A stretch of 64,000 nucleotides of DNA. Origin: Streptococcus sanguinis. Lineage in GTDB: Bacteria; Bacillota; Bacilli; Lactobacillales; Streptococcaceae. The stretch covers positions 625,106-689,105 of the forward strand of contig NZ_CDMW01000001.1 in assembly GCF_001078705.1 (NCBI RefSeq), in the 5' to 3' direction. Below, one piece after another: positions 38,879 to 47,454 of the stretch (position 1 is its first letter; every line of letters begins with the position of its first letter). The notes beneath the pieces were generated by a model. The model searched no databases and was not told where the DNA came from. It was given only the letters and a program-made list of their open reading frames with translations. A program made the position numbers and the translations under genes.

Positions 38879-39727
38879 ATGAATTTTCAACAACTAACCA
38901 ATCTCCAGTATTGGGCCAGTTTGTTTTCTGACCCTTGGAGGATTGTAATTAATATTATTGACGTCGCTATCGTCGCGTGGATTTTGTATTATCTGATTAA
39001 GGCCATTGCTGGTACGAAGATTATGATTTTGGTCCGCGGTGTGCTCTTCTTTATCTTGGCACAGTTTTTTGCCAATATCATCGGCTTGACCACCATTTCT
39101 TGGCTGATTAATCAGGTCATCACTTACGGGGTTATTGCGACCGTGGTGATTTTCTCGCCTGAGATTCGGGCAGGATTAGAAAAGCTTGGCCGAGCAACGG
39201 ATATATTTTCTACGACGCCCATCAGTAACGAAGAAAAAATGGTTCAGGCCTTTGTCAAGTCTGTTGCCTATATGAGTCCGCGGAAAATCGGGGCTTTGGT
39301 AGCCATTCAAGGAACCCGCACCTTGCAGGAGTACATTGCGACAGGGATTCCTTTAGATGCAGATGTGTCCGGAGAGCTGCTAATCAACATTTTTATCCCC
39401 AATACGCCATTGCACGATGGAGCTGTCATCATAAAAAACAATAAGATTGCGGCTTCCTGTGCCTACCTGCCTCTGACAGAAAGTAGCGGCATCTCTAAGG
39501 AGTTTGGAACCCGTCATCGCGCAGCTATTGGCTTGTCTGAAGTATCAGATGCTTTTACTTTTGTCGTTTCAGAAGAAACCGGCGGTATTTCCACTACACA
39601 CAATGGAATTTTCAAGCATGATTTGACTTTGGATGAGTTTGAGATAGAGCTGAGAAAGGTCTTCTTATCAGAGCAGGACAAGCCAGCAGGTTTGAAAAAA
39701 CGCTTCATGGGAGGATGGAAGAAATGA
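38879..39727 (+). CDS. cdaA: Diadenylate cyclase CdaA
   Basis: 282 residues from ATG 38879 (MNFQQLTNLQYW); GAGGAGTAGGAA lies just upstream, and a TTG 17 codons earlier has no such site. Three membrane helices in the first ~95 residues precede the DAC domain with LHDGAVII and RHRAAIGLSE. Known role: makes c-di-AMP from two ATP, controlling potassium and osmotic balance and wall homeostasis. First gene of cdaA-cdaR-glmM; overlaps cdaR by ATGA. Confidence 0.95.
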   Translation: MNFQQLTNLQYWASLFSDPWRIVINIIDVAIVAWILYYLIKAIAGTKIMILVRGVLFFILAQFFANIIGLTTISWLINQVITYGVIATVVIFSPEIRAGLEKLGRATDIFSTTPISNEEKMVQAFVKSVAYMSPRKIGALVAIQGTRTLQEYIATGIPLDADVSGELLINIFIPNTPLHDGAVIIKNNKIAASCAYLPLTESSGISKEFGTRHRAAIGLSEVSDAFTFVVSEETGGISTTHNGIFKHDLTLDEFEIELRKVFLSEQDKPAGLKKRFMGGWKK

Positions 39728-40479
39728 AAAAACGTAAAAAAATTCTTTATATCATCTCTTCGTTTTTCTTTGCCCTAGTGCTTTTTGTCTATGCAACCTC
39801 TAGCAGTTATCAAAACAATACTGGAGTTCGACAGGTCACATCTGAAACTTATACCAATACGGTTTCCAATGTGCCAATTGACATCAAATATGACAGCGAG
39901 AATTACTTTATCAGTGGCTTTACTTCTGAAGTTTCCGTTGCCCTGACAGGCTCCAACCGGGTCAATCTAGCCAGTGAAATGCAGGAAAGTACTCGGAAGT
40001 TTCGAGTTGTAGCTGATCTTTCCAAGGCTACAGAAGGAACAGTAGAGATTCCGCTAAAAGTGGAAAACCTGCCGAGCGGTCTGACTGCTACAGTCACTCC
40101 CCAGAAGATTTCTGTTAAGATTGGTAAAAAAGCCAGCAAGAAGGTTGAGGTCCGCTACCTCATCACAGACAGCCAGGTGGCTGAAAATGTGTCTATCAGT
40201 GGTGTAACCTTGGAAAATAAGGAAGCTACAGTAACCAGTGACGAGGAGACTCTATCTAAGATTGAGTATGTCGTAGCCATTCTCCCGACCAATGTCATTA
40301 TCACCGGCAACTATAGCGGGACAGCACCGCTGCAGGCTGTTGATGGACAGGGTAATGTCATGCCAAGCGTGGTGACACCATTTGAAACGACTATGCGTGT
40401 CAACACTAAAACAGCAGACAACTCTGGCTCGTCCTCCTCTAACAGCAGCTCAAATACGAGCTCATCAAATAAAAACTAA
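39724..40479 (+). CDS. cdaR: CdaA regulator CdaR (YbbR domains)
   Basis: 251 residues from the ATG at 39724, which overlaps the cdaA stop (ATGA); the ATG at 39715 is too near GGGAGG. One N-terminal membrane helix (ILYIISSFFFALVLFVYAT), then YbbR-like repeats outside the membrane, and a Ser/Asn-rich tail after residue ~230. Known role: extracellular sensor/regulator of CdaA activity. Confidence 0.93.
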   Translation: MKKRKKILYIISSFFFALVLFVYATSSSYQNNTGVRQVTSETYTNTVSNVPIDIKYDSENYFISGFTSEVSVALTGSNRVNLASEMQESTRKFRVVADLSKATEGTVEIPLKVENLPSGLTATVTPQKISVKIGKKASKKVEVRYLITDSQVAENVSISGVTLENKEATVTSDEETLSKIEYVVAILPTNVIITGNYSGTAPLQAVDGQGNVMPSVVTPFETTMRVNTKTADNSGSSSSNSSSNTSSSNKN

Positions 40480-40573
40480 CTAAAATTTTGAAAATAAACT
40501 TGGATTAAAGCGGTCTGCCTTGCTTGCAGCCTAAATCTTTACATCCAGGTCTTATGAAAGGAAACTATTTATA

Positions 40574-41926
40574 ATGGGTAAATACTTTGGAACCGATGGT
40601 GTTCGCGGAGAAGCAAATGTGGAATTAACGCCGGAATTGGCCTTTAAACTCGGCCGTTTTGGTGGTTATGTTCTGAGCCAGCATGAAAGTGAAGTTCCTC
40701 GGGTCTTTGTTGGCCGTGATACTCGAATTTCAGGAGAAATGCTGGAAAGCGCCTTGGTTGCAGGACTTTTGTCCGTTGGGATTCATGTCTATAAACTGGG
40801 TGTCATTGCAACGCCTGGTGTAGCTTATCTGGTCAAGTCAGAGAAGGCCAGCGCCGGAGTCATGATTTCTGCCAGCCACAATCCAGCTTTGGATAATGGT
40901 ATCAAATTCTTTGGTGGTGACGGCTATAAGTTGGATGATGAGCGTGAATTGGAAATCGAAGCTTTGTTGGACGCAGCAGAAGATACCTTGCCACGTCCAA
41001 GTGCCGAAGGTTTAGGTGACTTGGTGGACTATCCAGAAGGGCTGCGCAAGTACCAACAATACTTAGTTTCAACTGGTTTTGAACTAGAAGGAATGCATGT
41101 GGCCTTAGATACGGCCAACGGTGCGGCTTCAACCAGCGCTCGTCAGATTTTTGCAGACCTCGGCGCACAGTTGACCATTATCGGAGAAAATCCAGACGGC
41201 CTCAATATCAATCTGAATGTCGGGTCTACGCATCCTGAAGCTTTGCAGGAAGTTGTTCGTGAGTCTGGTGCAGCGATTGGTCTGGCCTTTGATGGAGATA
41301 GCGACCGCTTGATTGCTGTGGATGAAAATGGTGAGCTGGTAGATGGTGACAAGATTATGTACATTATCGGTAAGTACCTGTCTGAAAAAGGCGAGCTGGC
41401 GCAGAATACCATTGTTACGACCGTCATGTCCAACCTTGGCTTCCATAAGGCTTTGGATCGTGAAGGTATTCAAAAAGCTGTGACAGCAGTCGGTGACCGC
41501 TATGTAGTGGAGGAAATGCGCAAGAATGGCTATAATCTAGGTGGCGAGCAGTCTGGGCATGTTATCATCATGGACTACAATACGACAGGTGACGGTCAGC
41601 TTTCAGCTGTGCAATTGACCAAGGTCATGCAGGAAACAGGTAAGAAACTATCTGAATTGGCTGCTGAAGTAACCATCTATCCGCAGAAACTGGTCAATAT
41701 CCGTGTGGAAAACAGCATGAAGGATAAGGCGATGGAAGTCCCAGCTATCAAGACGGTGATTGAGAGAATGGAAGCCGAAATGGCTGGCAATGGCCGGATT
41801 TTGGTTCGTCCGAGTGGAACTGAGCCTCTGCTGAGGGTCATGGCTGAAGCACCAACTGACGAAGAAGTAAATTATTATGTAGATACCATTGCCAATGTTG
41901 TTCGAGATGAAATTGGAATTGAGTAA
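40574..41926 (+). CDS. glmM: Phosphoglucosamine mutase
   Basis: 450 residues. The phosphoserine is S101 in [12 protein letters not shown]; the metal loop DGDSDR and the phosphate-binding [12 protein letters not shown] are present. Known role: converts glucosamine-6-phosphate to glucosamine-1-phosphate for UDP-GlcNAc. In several firmicutes GlmM binds and inhibits CdaA, which explains the conserved cdaA-cdaR-glmM order. GAAAGGAAA lies upstream. Confidence 0.97.
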   Translation: MGKYFGTDGVRGEANVELTPELAFKLGRFGGYVLSQHESEVPRVFVGRDTRISGEMLESALVAGLLSVGIHVYKLGVIATPGVAYLVKSEKASAGVMISASHNPALDNGIKFFGGDGYKLDDERELEIEALLDAAEDTLPRPSAEGLGDLVDYPEGLRKYQQYLVSTGFELEGMHVALDTANGAASTSARQIFADLGAQLTIIGENPDGLNINLNVGSTHPEALQEVVRESGAAIGLAFDGDSDRLIAVDENGELVDGDKIMYIIGKYLSEKGELAQNTIVTTVMSNLGFHKALDREGIQKAVTAVGDRYVVEEMRKNGYNLGGEQSGHVIIMDYNTTGDGQLSAVQLTKVMQETGKKLSELAAEVTIYPQKLVNIRVENSMKDKAMEVPAIKTVIERMEAEMAGNGRILVRPSGTEPLLRVMAEAPTDEEVNYYVDTIANVVRDEIGIE

Positions 41927-41938
41927 TAAAACGTAAAG

Positions 41939-41967
41939 AAACTGAGACATAACGTCTTGGTTTTTTT
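41939..41967 (+). terminator. glmM terminator
   Basis: AAACTGAGAC pairs with GTCTTGGTTT (two G-U), then a seven-T run. Confidence 0.85.
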
Positions 41968-42005
41968 ACATTGTTATGAATTTTTAAACACTATGAATAA
42001 AAATG

Positions 42006-42034
42006 TTGATAAATTGCAATACTCTTGGTATAAT
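42006..42034 (+). promoter_or_regulatory. Promoter of the LPXTG protein gene
   Basis: TTGATA (42006-42011), 17 bp, TATAAT (42029-42034). Confidence 0.75.
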
Positions 42035-42055
42035 AAGCTACGAAAGGAGAAAAAG

Positions 42056-43753
42056 ATGAAAAATAAAAATACAATTATTTTTAAAATTCTTATCTTATTA
42101 ACAGCTATTGTTACAGGTTTAGGTTTTGCTGCTCGAACTCAGGCTTCTGAAGTAACTGAATACAGTCAGCAAACCAGCATTACTAAGGATGGTGAGCCAT
42201 TAACAAGTGACTCAACTGTTAAGACTAATGAAACCTTGTCTGTAACAACCAACTTCACATTTCCAGCGGCTCAAAATATAGCTGAAGGGGATACCCTGAC
42301 TTTTAAACTTCCGGAAGAATTAAGTCTGATTACTGCCTTAAACTTCGATGTCTATGATGTTGTTAATCATACGGGAGAGTTAGTCGGTACAGCTCAAACT
42401 GACCCGGCGACTCAGTCAGTTACAGTGACTTTCAGTAACTACTTCACAAACTATACCCAAAAGAAAGAGCTATCTTTGGGCTTTAATGTTCGTATCAATA
42501 ACGAAAAAGTCAAAGAAACAGGTCCTGTTTCCTTCAAATTTGGCCAGACAAACTTTTCTTTCCAATACCAGAAAGAAGAAGGAACTGCTGGTGAGTATGA
42601 AATGAAATATGGCTACCAGGACAGCACTGATCCGAGTATTGTTAAATGGCGTATTATCCTGAATGCAAGACAGGACATGCTTCGTAACATGGTAATTTCA
42701 GACACCTTTGGTGATGGTCTGACACTGGTTCCTGGTACGCTGCGGGCTGTCCGCTATGCTCCTGTAGAAGGTGGTATCCGCAATGAAGCTCATATCCTTA
42801 CTCTGCCTGTAGTTGATAACTTTACTAACAAAGCAGTCCTAACCCAAAACGCTAATGGCGATGCTAACGGTTTTACCATCAACTTTGGTGATAACTATAA
42901 CTGGCCAATGTACATCGAGTACTCTACTCGCGTACCAGAAGGTACAAAAGTGGGCGATGTGGTTAACAACAAGTTATCTTGGACAGCAAAAGGCTTCCCA
43001 GAACGCACTATTACTAAGTCAGTCCGCTTGGAAGAGGGCTCTGGTAAAGGAAGCGCTGTGCTAGCAAAAGATGTGAAGATTCAGGCACAGAAAAAACTTG
43101 TTAATAAAGTGTTAGAGAAGGGTCAATTTACTTTTGGTCTCTTTGACGAAAACGGTGTTTTACTTCAAACAGCTACCAATGAAGCTGATGGTTCTATCAA
43201 TTTCAAAGCCTTGAACTATAATGCAGCTGGGGACTACCGCTACAGCATTAAGGAAATTCCGGGCAATGATGCTAACTACATCTATGATGACAAGGAAGCT
43301 CAGCTGACAGTTACTGTTAAAGATGTGAATGGTGAGTTTTTGGGATCTGTTAAATATGATTTAGATCCAGTCTTTACAAATACCTATAGAGGTAATGATC
43401 CAGGCAAGGCAGTTCAGCCACCTAACCCTGGAAATAACAACAATCCAAACAATCCAAATAACAACCCTAACAATACCCCAAATAATAATCCAAACAACAA
43501 CCCAAATAATACCCCAGACAATGGTAACAATACCCCTGATAAGAGTTCTGATGATCCAAAGGGTGGGACGAATAATCCAGGAAATGGAAATAACAATTCA
43601 AACAATGGTACCAATGATCCGGGTGCTGCAGGAGGCAACAAAAAGGTTCTGCCTAAGACTGGTCAAGAAACGACACTTTGGCTGTCAGTTGCAGGTTTGG
43701 CAATCTTAGTTGGCTTTGGAAGCTATGTCTTTCTTCAAAAAAAGACTAGATAA
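42056..43753 (+). CDS. LPXTG-anchored adhesin with a pilin-type isopeptide domain
   Basis: 565 residues from ATG 42056, with AAAGGAG seven bases upstream. Signal peptide 1-30 (cleavage after RTQA); adhesin-like Ig folds, residues ~31-335, similar in style to collagen/fibrinogen-binding N domains; an FctA-like isopeptide domain (~336-450: VKIQAQKKL, FTFGLFDENG, YRYSIKEIPG); an Asn/Pro/Gly-rich stalk (~455-525); LPKTG at 532-536, hydrophobic helix and KKTR tail. Known for such proteins: sortase A links them to the wall. The ligand is not known. It has its own promoter and terminator. Confidence 0.9.
   Translation: MKNKNTIIFKILILLTAIVTGLGFAARTQASEVTEYSQQTSITKDGEPLTSDSTVKTNETLSVTTNFTFPAAQNIAEGDTLTFKLPEELSLITALNFDVYDVVNHTGELVGTAQTDPATQSVTVTFSNYFTNYTQKKELSLGFNVRINNEKVKETGPVSFKFGQTNFSFQYQKEEGTAGEYEMKYGYQDSTDPSIVKWRIILNARQDMLRNMVISDTFGDGLTLVPGTLRAVRYAPVEGGIRNEAHILTLPVVDNFTNKAVLTQNANGDANGFTINFGDNYNWPMYIEYSTRVPEGTKVGDVVNNKLSWTAKGFPERTITKSVRLEEGSGKGSAVLAKDVKIQAQKKLVNKVLEKGQFTFGLFDENGVLLQTATNEADGSINFKALNYNAAGDYRYSIKEIPGNDANYIYDDKEAQLTVTVKDVNGEFLGSVKYDLDPVFTNTYRGNDPGKAVQPPNPGNNNNPNNPNNNPNNTPNNNPNNNPNNTPDNGNNTPDKSSDDPKGGTNNPGNGNNNSNNGTNDPGAAGGNKKVLPKTGQETTLWLSVAGLAILVGFGSYVFLQKKTR
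43423..43625 (+). repeat. Asn/Pro-rich codon repeats in the LPXTG stalk
   Basis: Imperfect repeats of CCAAATAAC-type codons encode NNPNN, NNTPNN and similar units. Copy number may vary by slippage and change stalk length. Confidence 0.75.
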
Positions 43754-43758
43754 GATTC

Positions 43759-43794
43759 AAAGGTTTTAAGAGTTTTCTCTTAAAGCCTTTTTAC
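43759..43794 (+). terminator. Terminator after the LPXTG gene
   Basis: A 14-bp stem AAAGGTTTTAAGAG/CTCTTAAAGCCTTT with one G-U, then TTT. Confidence 0.9.
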
Positions 43795-43806
43795 ATGCTT
43801 TTCCAT

Positions 43807-43835
43807 TTGAAAAAACGGAGCAATCGTGTTAGAAT
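43807..43835 (+). promoter_or_regulatory. Promoter of the DUF4044 gene
   Basis: TTGAAA (43807-43812), 17 bp, TAGAAT (43830-43835). Confidence 0.7.
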
Positions 43836-43870
43836 AGACCTAGTAATTTTTAAAGGATAGAGGTGTTATC

Positions 43871-43999
43871 GTGGCTTTTGGTGATAACGGACAACGCAAA
43901 AAAACAGGATTTGAAAAATTGACGATGCTGGTCGTGATTATCATGCTCATCGTGACAGTTGGAGCAATCTTTGCTTCCGCTCTCAGCGCAATCTTTTAA
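43871..43999 (+). CDS. DUF4044 mini membrane protein
   Basis: A 42-codon frame starting at GTG (MAFGDNGQRKKTGFEKLTM) with one membrane helix (LVVIIMLIVTVGAIFASALS). AGAGGTG lies upstream. The pattern is that of the DUF4044 family, tiny single-pass proteins of lactic acid bacteria with unknown function. It has a promoter before it and a terminator after it, so it is a real independent gene that is easy to miss because of its size and GTG start. Confidence 0.82.
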   Translation: MAFGDNGQRKKTGFEKLTMLVVIIMLIVTVGAIFASALSAIF

Positions 44000-44002
44000 T
44001 CC

Positions 44003-44024
44003 AAACGCTTCAGGGCGTTTTTTT
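44003..44024 (+). terminator. Terminator between the DUF4044 gene and obgE
   Basis: AAACGC-TTCAGG-GCGTTT, then TTTT. It stands only 26 bases before obgE, so obgE may rely on read-through or on a promoter not recognised here. Confidence 0.75.
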
Positions 44025-44049
44025 AGACTAGAAAAAGAGAATAGAAAAA

Positions 44050-45360
44050 ATGAGTATGTTTTTAGATACGGCCAAGATTCAAGTTAAGGCTGGCAATGGT
44101 GGCGATGGCATGGTGGCCTTTCGCCGTGAAAAATATGTCCCTAATGGCGGTCCTTGGGGCGGGGATGGCGGTCGTGGCGGCAATGTTGTTTTTGTCGTAG
44201 ACGAAGGTCTGCGTACCCTGATGGATTTTCGCTATAATCGCCACTTCAAGGCTCAGTCTGGTGAAAAGGGTATGACCAAGGGAATGCATGGCCGAGGGGC
44301 TGAGGACTTGATTGTTCGAGTGCCACAGGGGACGACGGTTCGTGATGCTGAGACTGGCAAGGTGCTGACGGACCTGGTAGAAAATGGTCAAGAATTTATC
44401 GTAGCGCGTGGTGGCCGAGGCGGTCGAGGAAATATCCGCTTTGCAACGCCTAAAAATCCTGCTCCGGAGATTTCTGAGAACGGAGAACCAGGTCAAGAGC
44501 GAGAGCTTCTGCTGGAGCTCAAGGTTCTAGCAGACGTTGGTTTGGTCGGATTCCCATCTGTTGGAAAATCCACTTTGCTCAGTGTTATCACAGCAGCTAA
44601 GCCTAAGATTGGTGCTTATCATTTTACGACAATCGTGCCCAATCTAGGCATGGTCCGTACTCACTCTGGTGAGTCCTTTGCAGTAGCGGATTTGCCAGGC
44701 TTGATCGAGGGTGCTAGCCAAGGGGTTGGACTGGGAACCCAGTTTCTCCGCCATATTGAGCGGACAAGGGTTATCCTGCATGTCATTGATATGTCAGCAA
44801 GTGAGGGACGTGACCCTTATGAGGACTATCTAGCTATCAATAAAGAGTTGGAATCCTACAATCTTCGTCTCATGGAGCGCCCGCAGATTATTGTTGCAAA
44901 CAAGATGGACATGCCAGATAGTGATGAAAATCTCAAGATATTCAAAGAAAAATTAGCGGCTAATTATGATGAGTTTGCGGAACTACCGCAAATCTTCCCC
45001 ATTTCCAGTCTGACCAAGCAGGGACTTGCGACCCTCTTGGATGCGACCGCAGAATTACTGGACAAGACACCAGAGTTCTTGCTTTACGATGAGTCTGAAA
45101 TGGAAGAAGAAGCTTACTATGGCTTTGACGAAGAAGCGCCAGCCTTTGAAATTTCTCGTGATGATGATGCGACTTGGGTGCTGTCAGGTGACAAGCTTGA
45201 GAAGCTCTTTAATATGACCAACTTTGACCGTGATGAGGCAGTCATGAAATTTGCCCGTCAACTGCGTGGTATGGGCGTTGATGAAGCCCTTCGCGCTCGT
45301 GGAGCCAAGGATGGTGACCTGGTCCGCATCGGCAAGTTCGAGTTTGAATTCGTTGACTAA
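44050..45360 (+). CDS. obgE: Obg-family GTPase
   Basis: 436 residues in three parts: the Gly-rich Obg fold ([20 protein letters not shown]), the G domain ([24 protein letters not shown]) and the OCT C-terminal domain. Known role: essential ribosome-associated GTPase in 50S assembly and the stress response. No strong Shine-Dalgarno site (AGAAAAAGAG). Confidence 0.97.
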   Translation: MSMFLDTAKIQVKAGNGGDGMVAFRREKYVPNGGPWGGDGGRGGNVVFVVDEGLRTLMDFRYNRHFKAQSGEKGMTKGMHGRGAEDLIVRVPQGTTVRDAETGKVLTDLVENGQEFIVARGGRGGRGNIRFATPKNPAPEISENGEPGQERELLLELKVLADVGLVGFPSVGKSTLLSVITAAKPKIGAYHFTTIVPNLGMVRTHSGESFAVADLPGLIEGASQGVGLGTQFLRHIERTRVILHVIDMSASEGRDPYEDYLAINKELESYNLRLMERPQIIVANKMDMPDSDENLKIFKEKLAANYDEFAELPQIFPISSLTKQGLATLLDATAELLDKTPEFLLYDESEMEEEAYYGFDEEAPAFEISRDDDATWVLSGDKLEKLFNMTNFDRDEAVMKFARQLRGMGVDEALRARGAKDGDLVRIGKFEFEFVD

Positions 45361-45371
45361 GGAGGTTTGCA

Positions 45372-45533
45372 ATGGGTGATAAACCAATATCCTTCCGCGA
45401 TGAAAATGGAAATTTTGTCTCTGCAGCCGACGTCTGGAATGCAGAAAAGCTAGAAGAGCTCTTTAACAAACTCAATCCTAAGCGCAAGCTGCGTCTGGAA
45501 AGAGAAGCATTAGCGAAAGCGGAAGAGGAATAA
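45372..45533 (+). CDS. Small charged protein downstream of obgE
   Basis: A 53-codon frame (MGDKPISFRDENGNFVSAAD...) behind a perfect AAGGAGG seven bases upstream, 11 bases after obgE and ending just before a strong terminator. Soluble and helical, with a C-terminal Lys/Arg/Glu-rich stretch (NPKRKLRLEREALAKAEEE). Tandem placement with obgE suggests co-expression. I do not recognise the family. Confidence 0.8.
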   Translation: MGDKPISFRDENGNFVSAADVWNAEKLEELFNKLNPKRKLRLEREALAKAEEE

Positions 45534-45537
45534 GATA

Positions 45538-45582
45538 AAAAGCAGCTGAGCAGGAAATAATCCTACTCAGCTGCTTTTTTTC
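45538..45582 (+). terminator. obgE operon terminator
   Basis: A 13-bp perfect stem AAAAGCAGCTGAG/CTCAGCTGCTTTT followed by T's. Confidence 0.92.
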
Positions 45583-45619
45583 GCCAAAGATGTATTCGTT
45601 AAGGTAATTAACCTTTGTT

Positions 45620-46171
45620 TTAAGCAAAGATTTTAGGACTGACTGCTTTTATTCGAGGGAGAGCAGCTAGGCAGACACCTAGAACGATAAGCTTGTCTGC
45701 ATAATCAGTCAGTATTTGGACGAGGACGATACTAAGGACGGGGTTGGCTCCCATTCCCCGCAGGGCTTGGACGATGAGGCTGGATCCGCTGGATGTTATG
45801 CCTCCGAAGAGCAGGACAGTGATTGCAGAGGCTACTAGGGTACCCGGAAGGGCTACAAAAAGAGTTTTCCAGAGAAGACTGAGCTTTAAGCTTCCTTTTT
45901 CTTTAAAAAACCAAGCTGCTGAAAGAGCAATGATGATAGCGGCAGGCGAGTAGTAGAGAGAAAAGATATCGGTTGTCATCCAGCCAATTAGGGCGCTGAG
46001 AAAGGCAACGCCGGCCCCAGCAAGAGGCCCTAAGGTCAAGCTAGCTAGAATCGTTCCAAAGGTATCTAGATAGACAGGTAATTTCAGAAATAGTGCAATA
46101 TTAGCTCCCACGTAGTTAAGAGCGATACAGATAGACAAAAAGCTTAGGATAAGGGGTGTTGATTTTTTCAT
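45620..46171 (-). CDS. ECF transporter S component
   Basis: 183 residues from the ATG at 46171, with GAGGAAAA upstream; a start 14 codons earlier lies inside the hydrolase gene. Five or six membrane helices; the N-terminal ALNYVGANIALFLKLPVYLDTFGT and GPLAGAGVAFLSALIG are typical of S components of energy-coupling-factor importers. The shared EcfA/T module is not in this window. Substrate is unknown. Being translated after a nucleoside hydrolase suggests a nucleoside or base ligand; queuosine/queuine (QrtT-type) is one candidate. Confidence 0.82.
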   Translation of the reverse strand: MKKSTPLILSFLSICIALNYVGANIALFLKLPVYLDTFGTILASLTLGPLAGAGVAFLSALIGWMTTDIFSLYYSPAAIIIALSAAWFFKEKGSLKLSLLWKTLFVALPGTLVASAITVLLFGGITSSGSSLIVQALRGMGANPVLSIVLVQILTDYADKLIVLGVCLAALPRIKAVSPKIFA

Positions 46172-46184
46172 GATAAAATTTTCC

Positions 46185-47156
46185 TCATAAAAGTGATGAT
46201 AGGTCTCGAGCAATCGTCTCCTTAGGTTGATTCAGGAGGATAGCTAAGAAGTCTTGGAAGAAGAGTGAGGGACTGACTTGAGTTGCAATATAGGCATTGG
46301 CTGGTTTATGATAGAAGTCATAAGCATCAACCACGGTCTGTCCAAGAGCAATGCCTTCGGTTACGACTTCAACATAGGAGTCGAAGCCCATACAAAGGTC
46401 CTCATGCAGAAAATGAGCAATAGCCAGCGGATCATTGATAACACAGCCGATAATGTGTTCATATTTCCAGTGGAAGTCCCAGTAGAAACGCGTGATACGG
46501 CCGACAAACTCAGCTACTTCTGGCTGCAGGAAACGCATGTACTCTAATAGATTGGGGGTTAGGACGATGGCGCGCGTGACATCCAGTCCCACCATCTCGA
46601 TTTTTCGGCCTAACTTTTGATAGACAAATTGAGCGGCGTGTGGGTCACACCAGTAGTTATATTCGGCAACAGGTGAGCAGTTGCCATGAGATTTGTAGCT
46701 GCCGCCCATACTGACAAAGCGTTTGATATGTTTTCCAATTTGTGGATTTTGCTTTATAGCCATTGCTAGATTAGTCAATGGTCCTAAGGTGATAAGGGAA
46801 GTGTCCTGAGTCTTCTGGAAATAGGTAGCCAGAAATTCAGAGGCTTTCTGAGACTGGGGCTGACAATTGCTTGTCCGATTGATTCTGCTCTCGCCTAAAC
46901 CATCCATACCGTGGGTATCTTGAGCTGAAACGAAGTTACGGACTAGAGGCTTGTCTGCCCCTGCATAGACTGGGATATCTAACCGATTCAGTCTTTCTAA
47001 TATTTTAAAGGCATTTTCAACACCAAGGTCTACTGGGACATTTCCAGCGACGATGGTCAGTGCTACTACTTCTAGATCAGGATGTTGAATGGCATAGATT
47101 AAGGCTAGACTGTCATCTATACCAGGGTCACAGTCGATAATGATTTTTCTTTTCAT
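46185..47156 (-). CDS. Nucleoside hydrolase (IunH family)
   Basis: 323 residues from the ATG at 47156, with AAAGGAG upstream. The calcium-binding signature DCDPGIDDSLAL is at the N-terminus, and the late CDPHAAQ and NDPLAIAHFL segments complete the site. Family knowledge: cleaves the N-glycosidic bond of ribonucleosides to base and ribose. Substrate range (purine, pyrimidine or modified nucleosides such as queuosine) cannot be told from sequence. First gene of a two-gene unit with the ECF S component, behind an attenuator-like leader. Confidence 0.92.
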   Translation of the reverse strand: MKRKIIIDCDPGIDDSLALIYAIQHPDLEVVALTIVAGNVPVDLGVENAFKILERLNRLDIPVYAGADKPLVRNFVSAQDTHGMDGLGESRINRTSNCQPQSQKASEFLATYFQKTQDTSLITLGPLTNLAMAIKQNPQIGKHIKRFVSMGGSYKSHGNCSPVAEYNYWCDPHAAQFVYQKLGRKIEMVGLDVTRAIVLTPNLLEYMRFLQPEVAEFVGRITRFYWDFHWKYEHIIGCVINDPLAIAHFLHEDLCMGFDSYVEVVTEGIALGQTVVDAYDFYHKPANAYIATQVSPSLFFQDFLAILLNQPKETIARDLSSLL

Positions 47157-47169
47157 GAGTTCTCCTTTG

Positions 47170-47209
47170 CCTATATAAAAATGAGGTTGAGACAATCGGT
47201 CCCAACCTC
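47170..47209 (-). promoter_or_regulatory. Attenuator-like hairpin in the nucleoside hydrolase leader
   Basis: On the minus strand GAGGTTG pairs with CAACCTC around a GAC/GTC inner stem, followed by ATTTTTATA, only about 25 nt before the ATG. A second hairpin (CTGTC/GACAG, 47214-47237) lies upstream, and its CTCCTC loop could pair with the GAGG of the terminator arm. Confidence 0.6.
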
Positions 47210-47261
47210 TTAACTGTCAGCCTAATCGAGGAGACAGCAAAAAAAACTATGCGCAAGACAT

Positions 47262-47278
47262 TTTATATACAATATAAA
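47262..47278 (-). promoter_or_regulatory. Dyad over the -10 region of the nucleoside hydrolase operon
   Basis: TTTATAT-ACA-ATATAAA, a perfect 7-3-7 inverted repeat that includes the best -10 candidate of the minus strand. Confidence 0.45.
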
Positions 47279-47318
47279 GGCACTTAGTTTTTTATTCTGG
47301 GAAGTTTTCGAACCAGTC

Positions 47319-47334
47319 CAAAACCTAGGTTTTG
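47319..47334. promoter_or_regulatory. 16-bp perfect palindrome in the divergent region
   Basis: CAAAACCTAGGTTTTG lies between the divergent nucleoside hydrolase and ridA promoters. Likely a protein-binding site, regulator unknown. Confidence 0.5.
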
Positions 47335-47416
47335 ATTTCTCTGTTTTTCTATCATAAATAAAAATAAGGAAAAAGTCAATGGGAGTAAGACTAACATGGC
47401 CACCCCCATCTTTTTA

Positions 47417-47425
47417 TGGTATAAT
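47417..47425 (+). promoter_or_regulatory. Extended -10 promoter of ridA
   Basis: TGGTATAAT, about 30 bases before the ATG. Confidence 0.6.
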
Positions 47426-47454
47426 GAAAAAAATAAGTAGGAGAAGTGATAATT

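Noticed and set aside
43423-43625. CRISPR-like or satellite repeat
   Set aside because: The repeats are in-frame codons for an Asn/Pro stalk of a surface protein, without spacers.
47157-47260. Known preQ1 or purine riboswitch before the nucleoside hydrolase
   Set aside because: The conserved core sequences of those aptamers are not present, so it is reported only as an unassigned leader.
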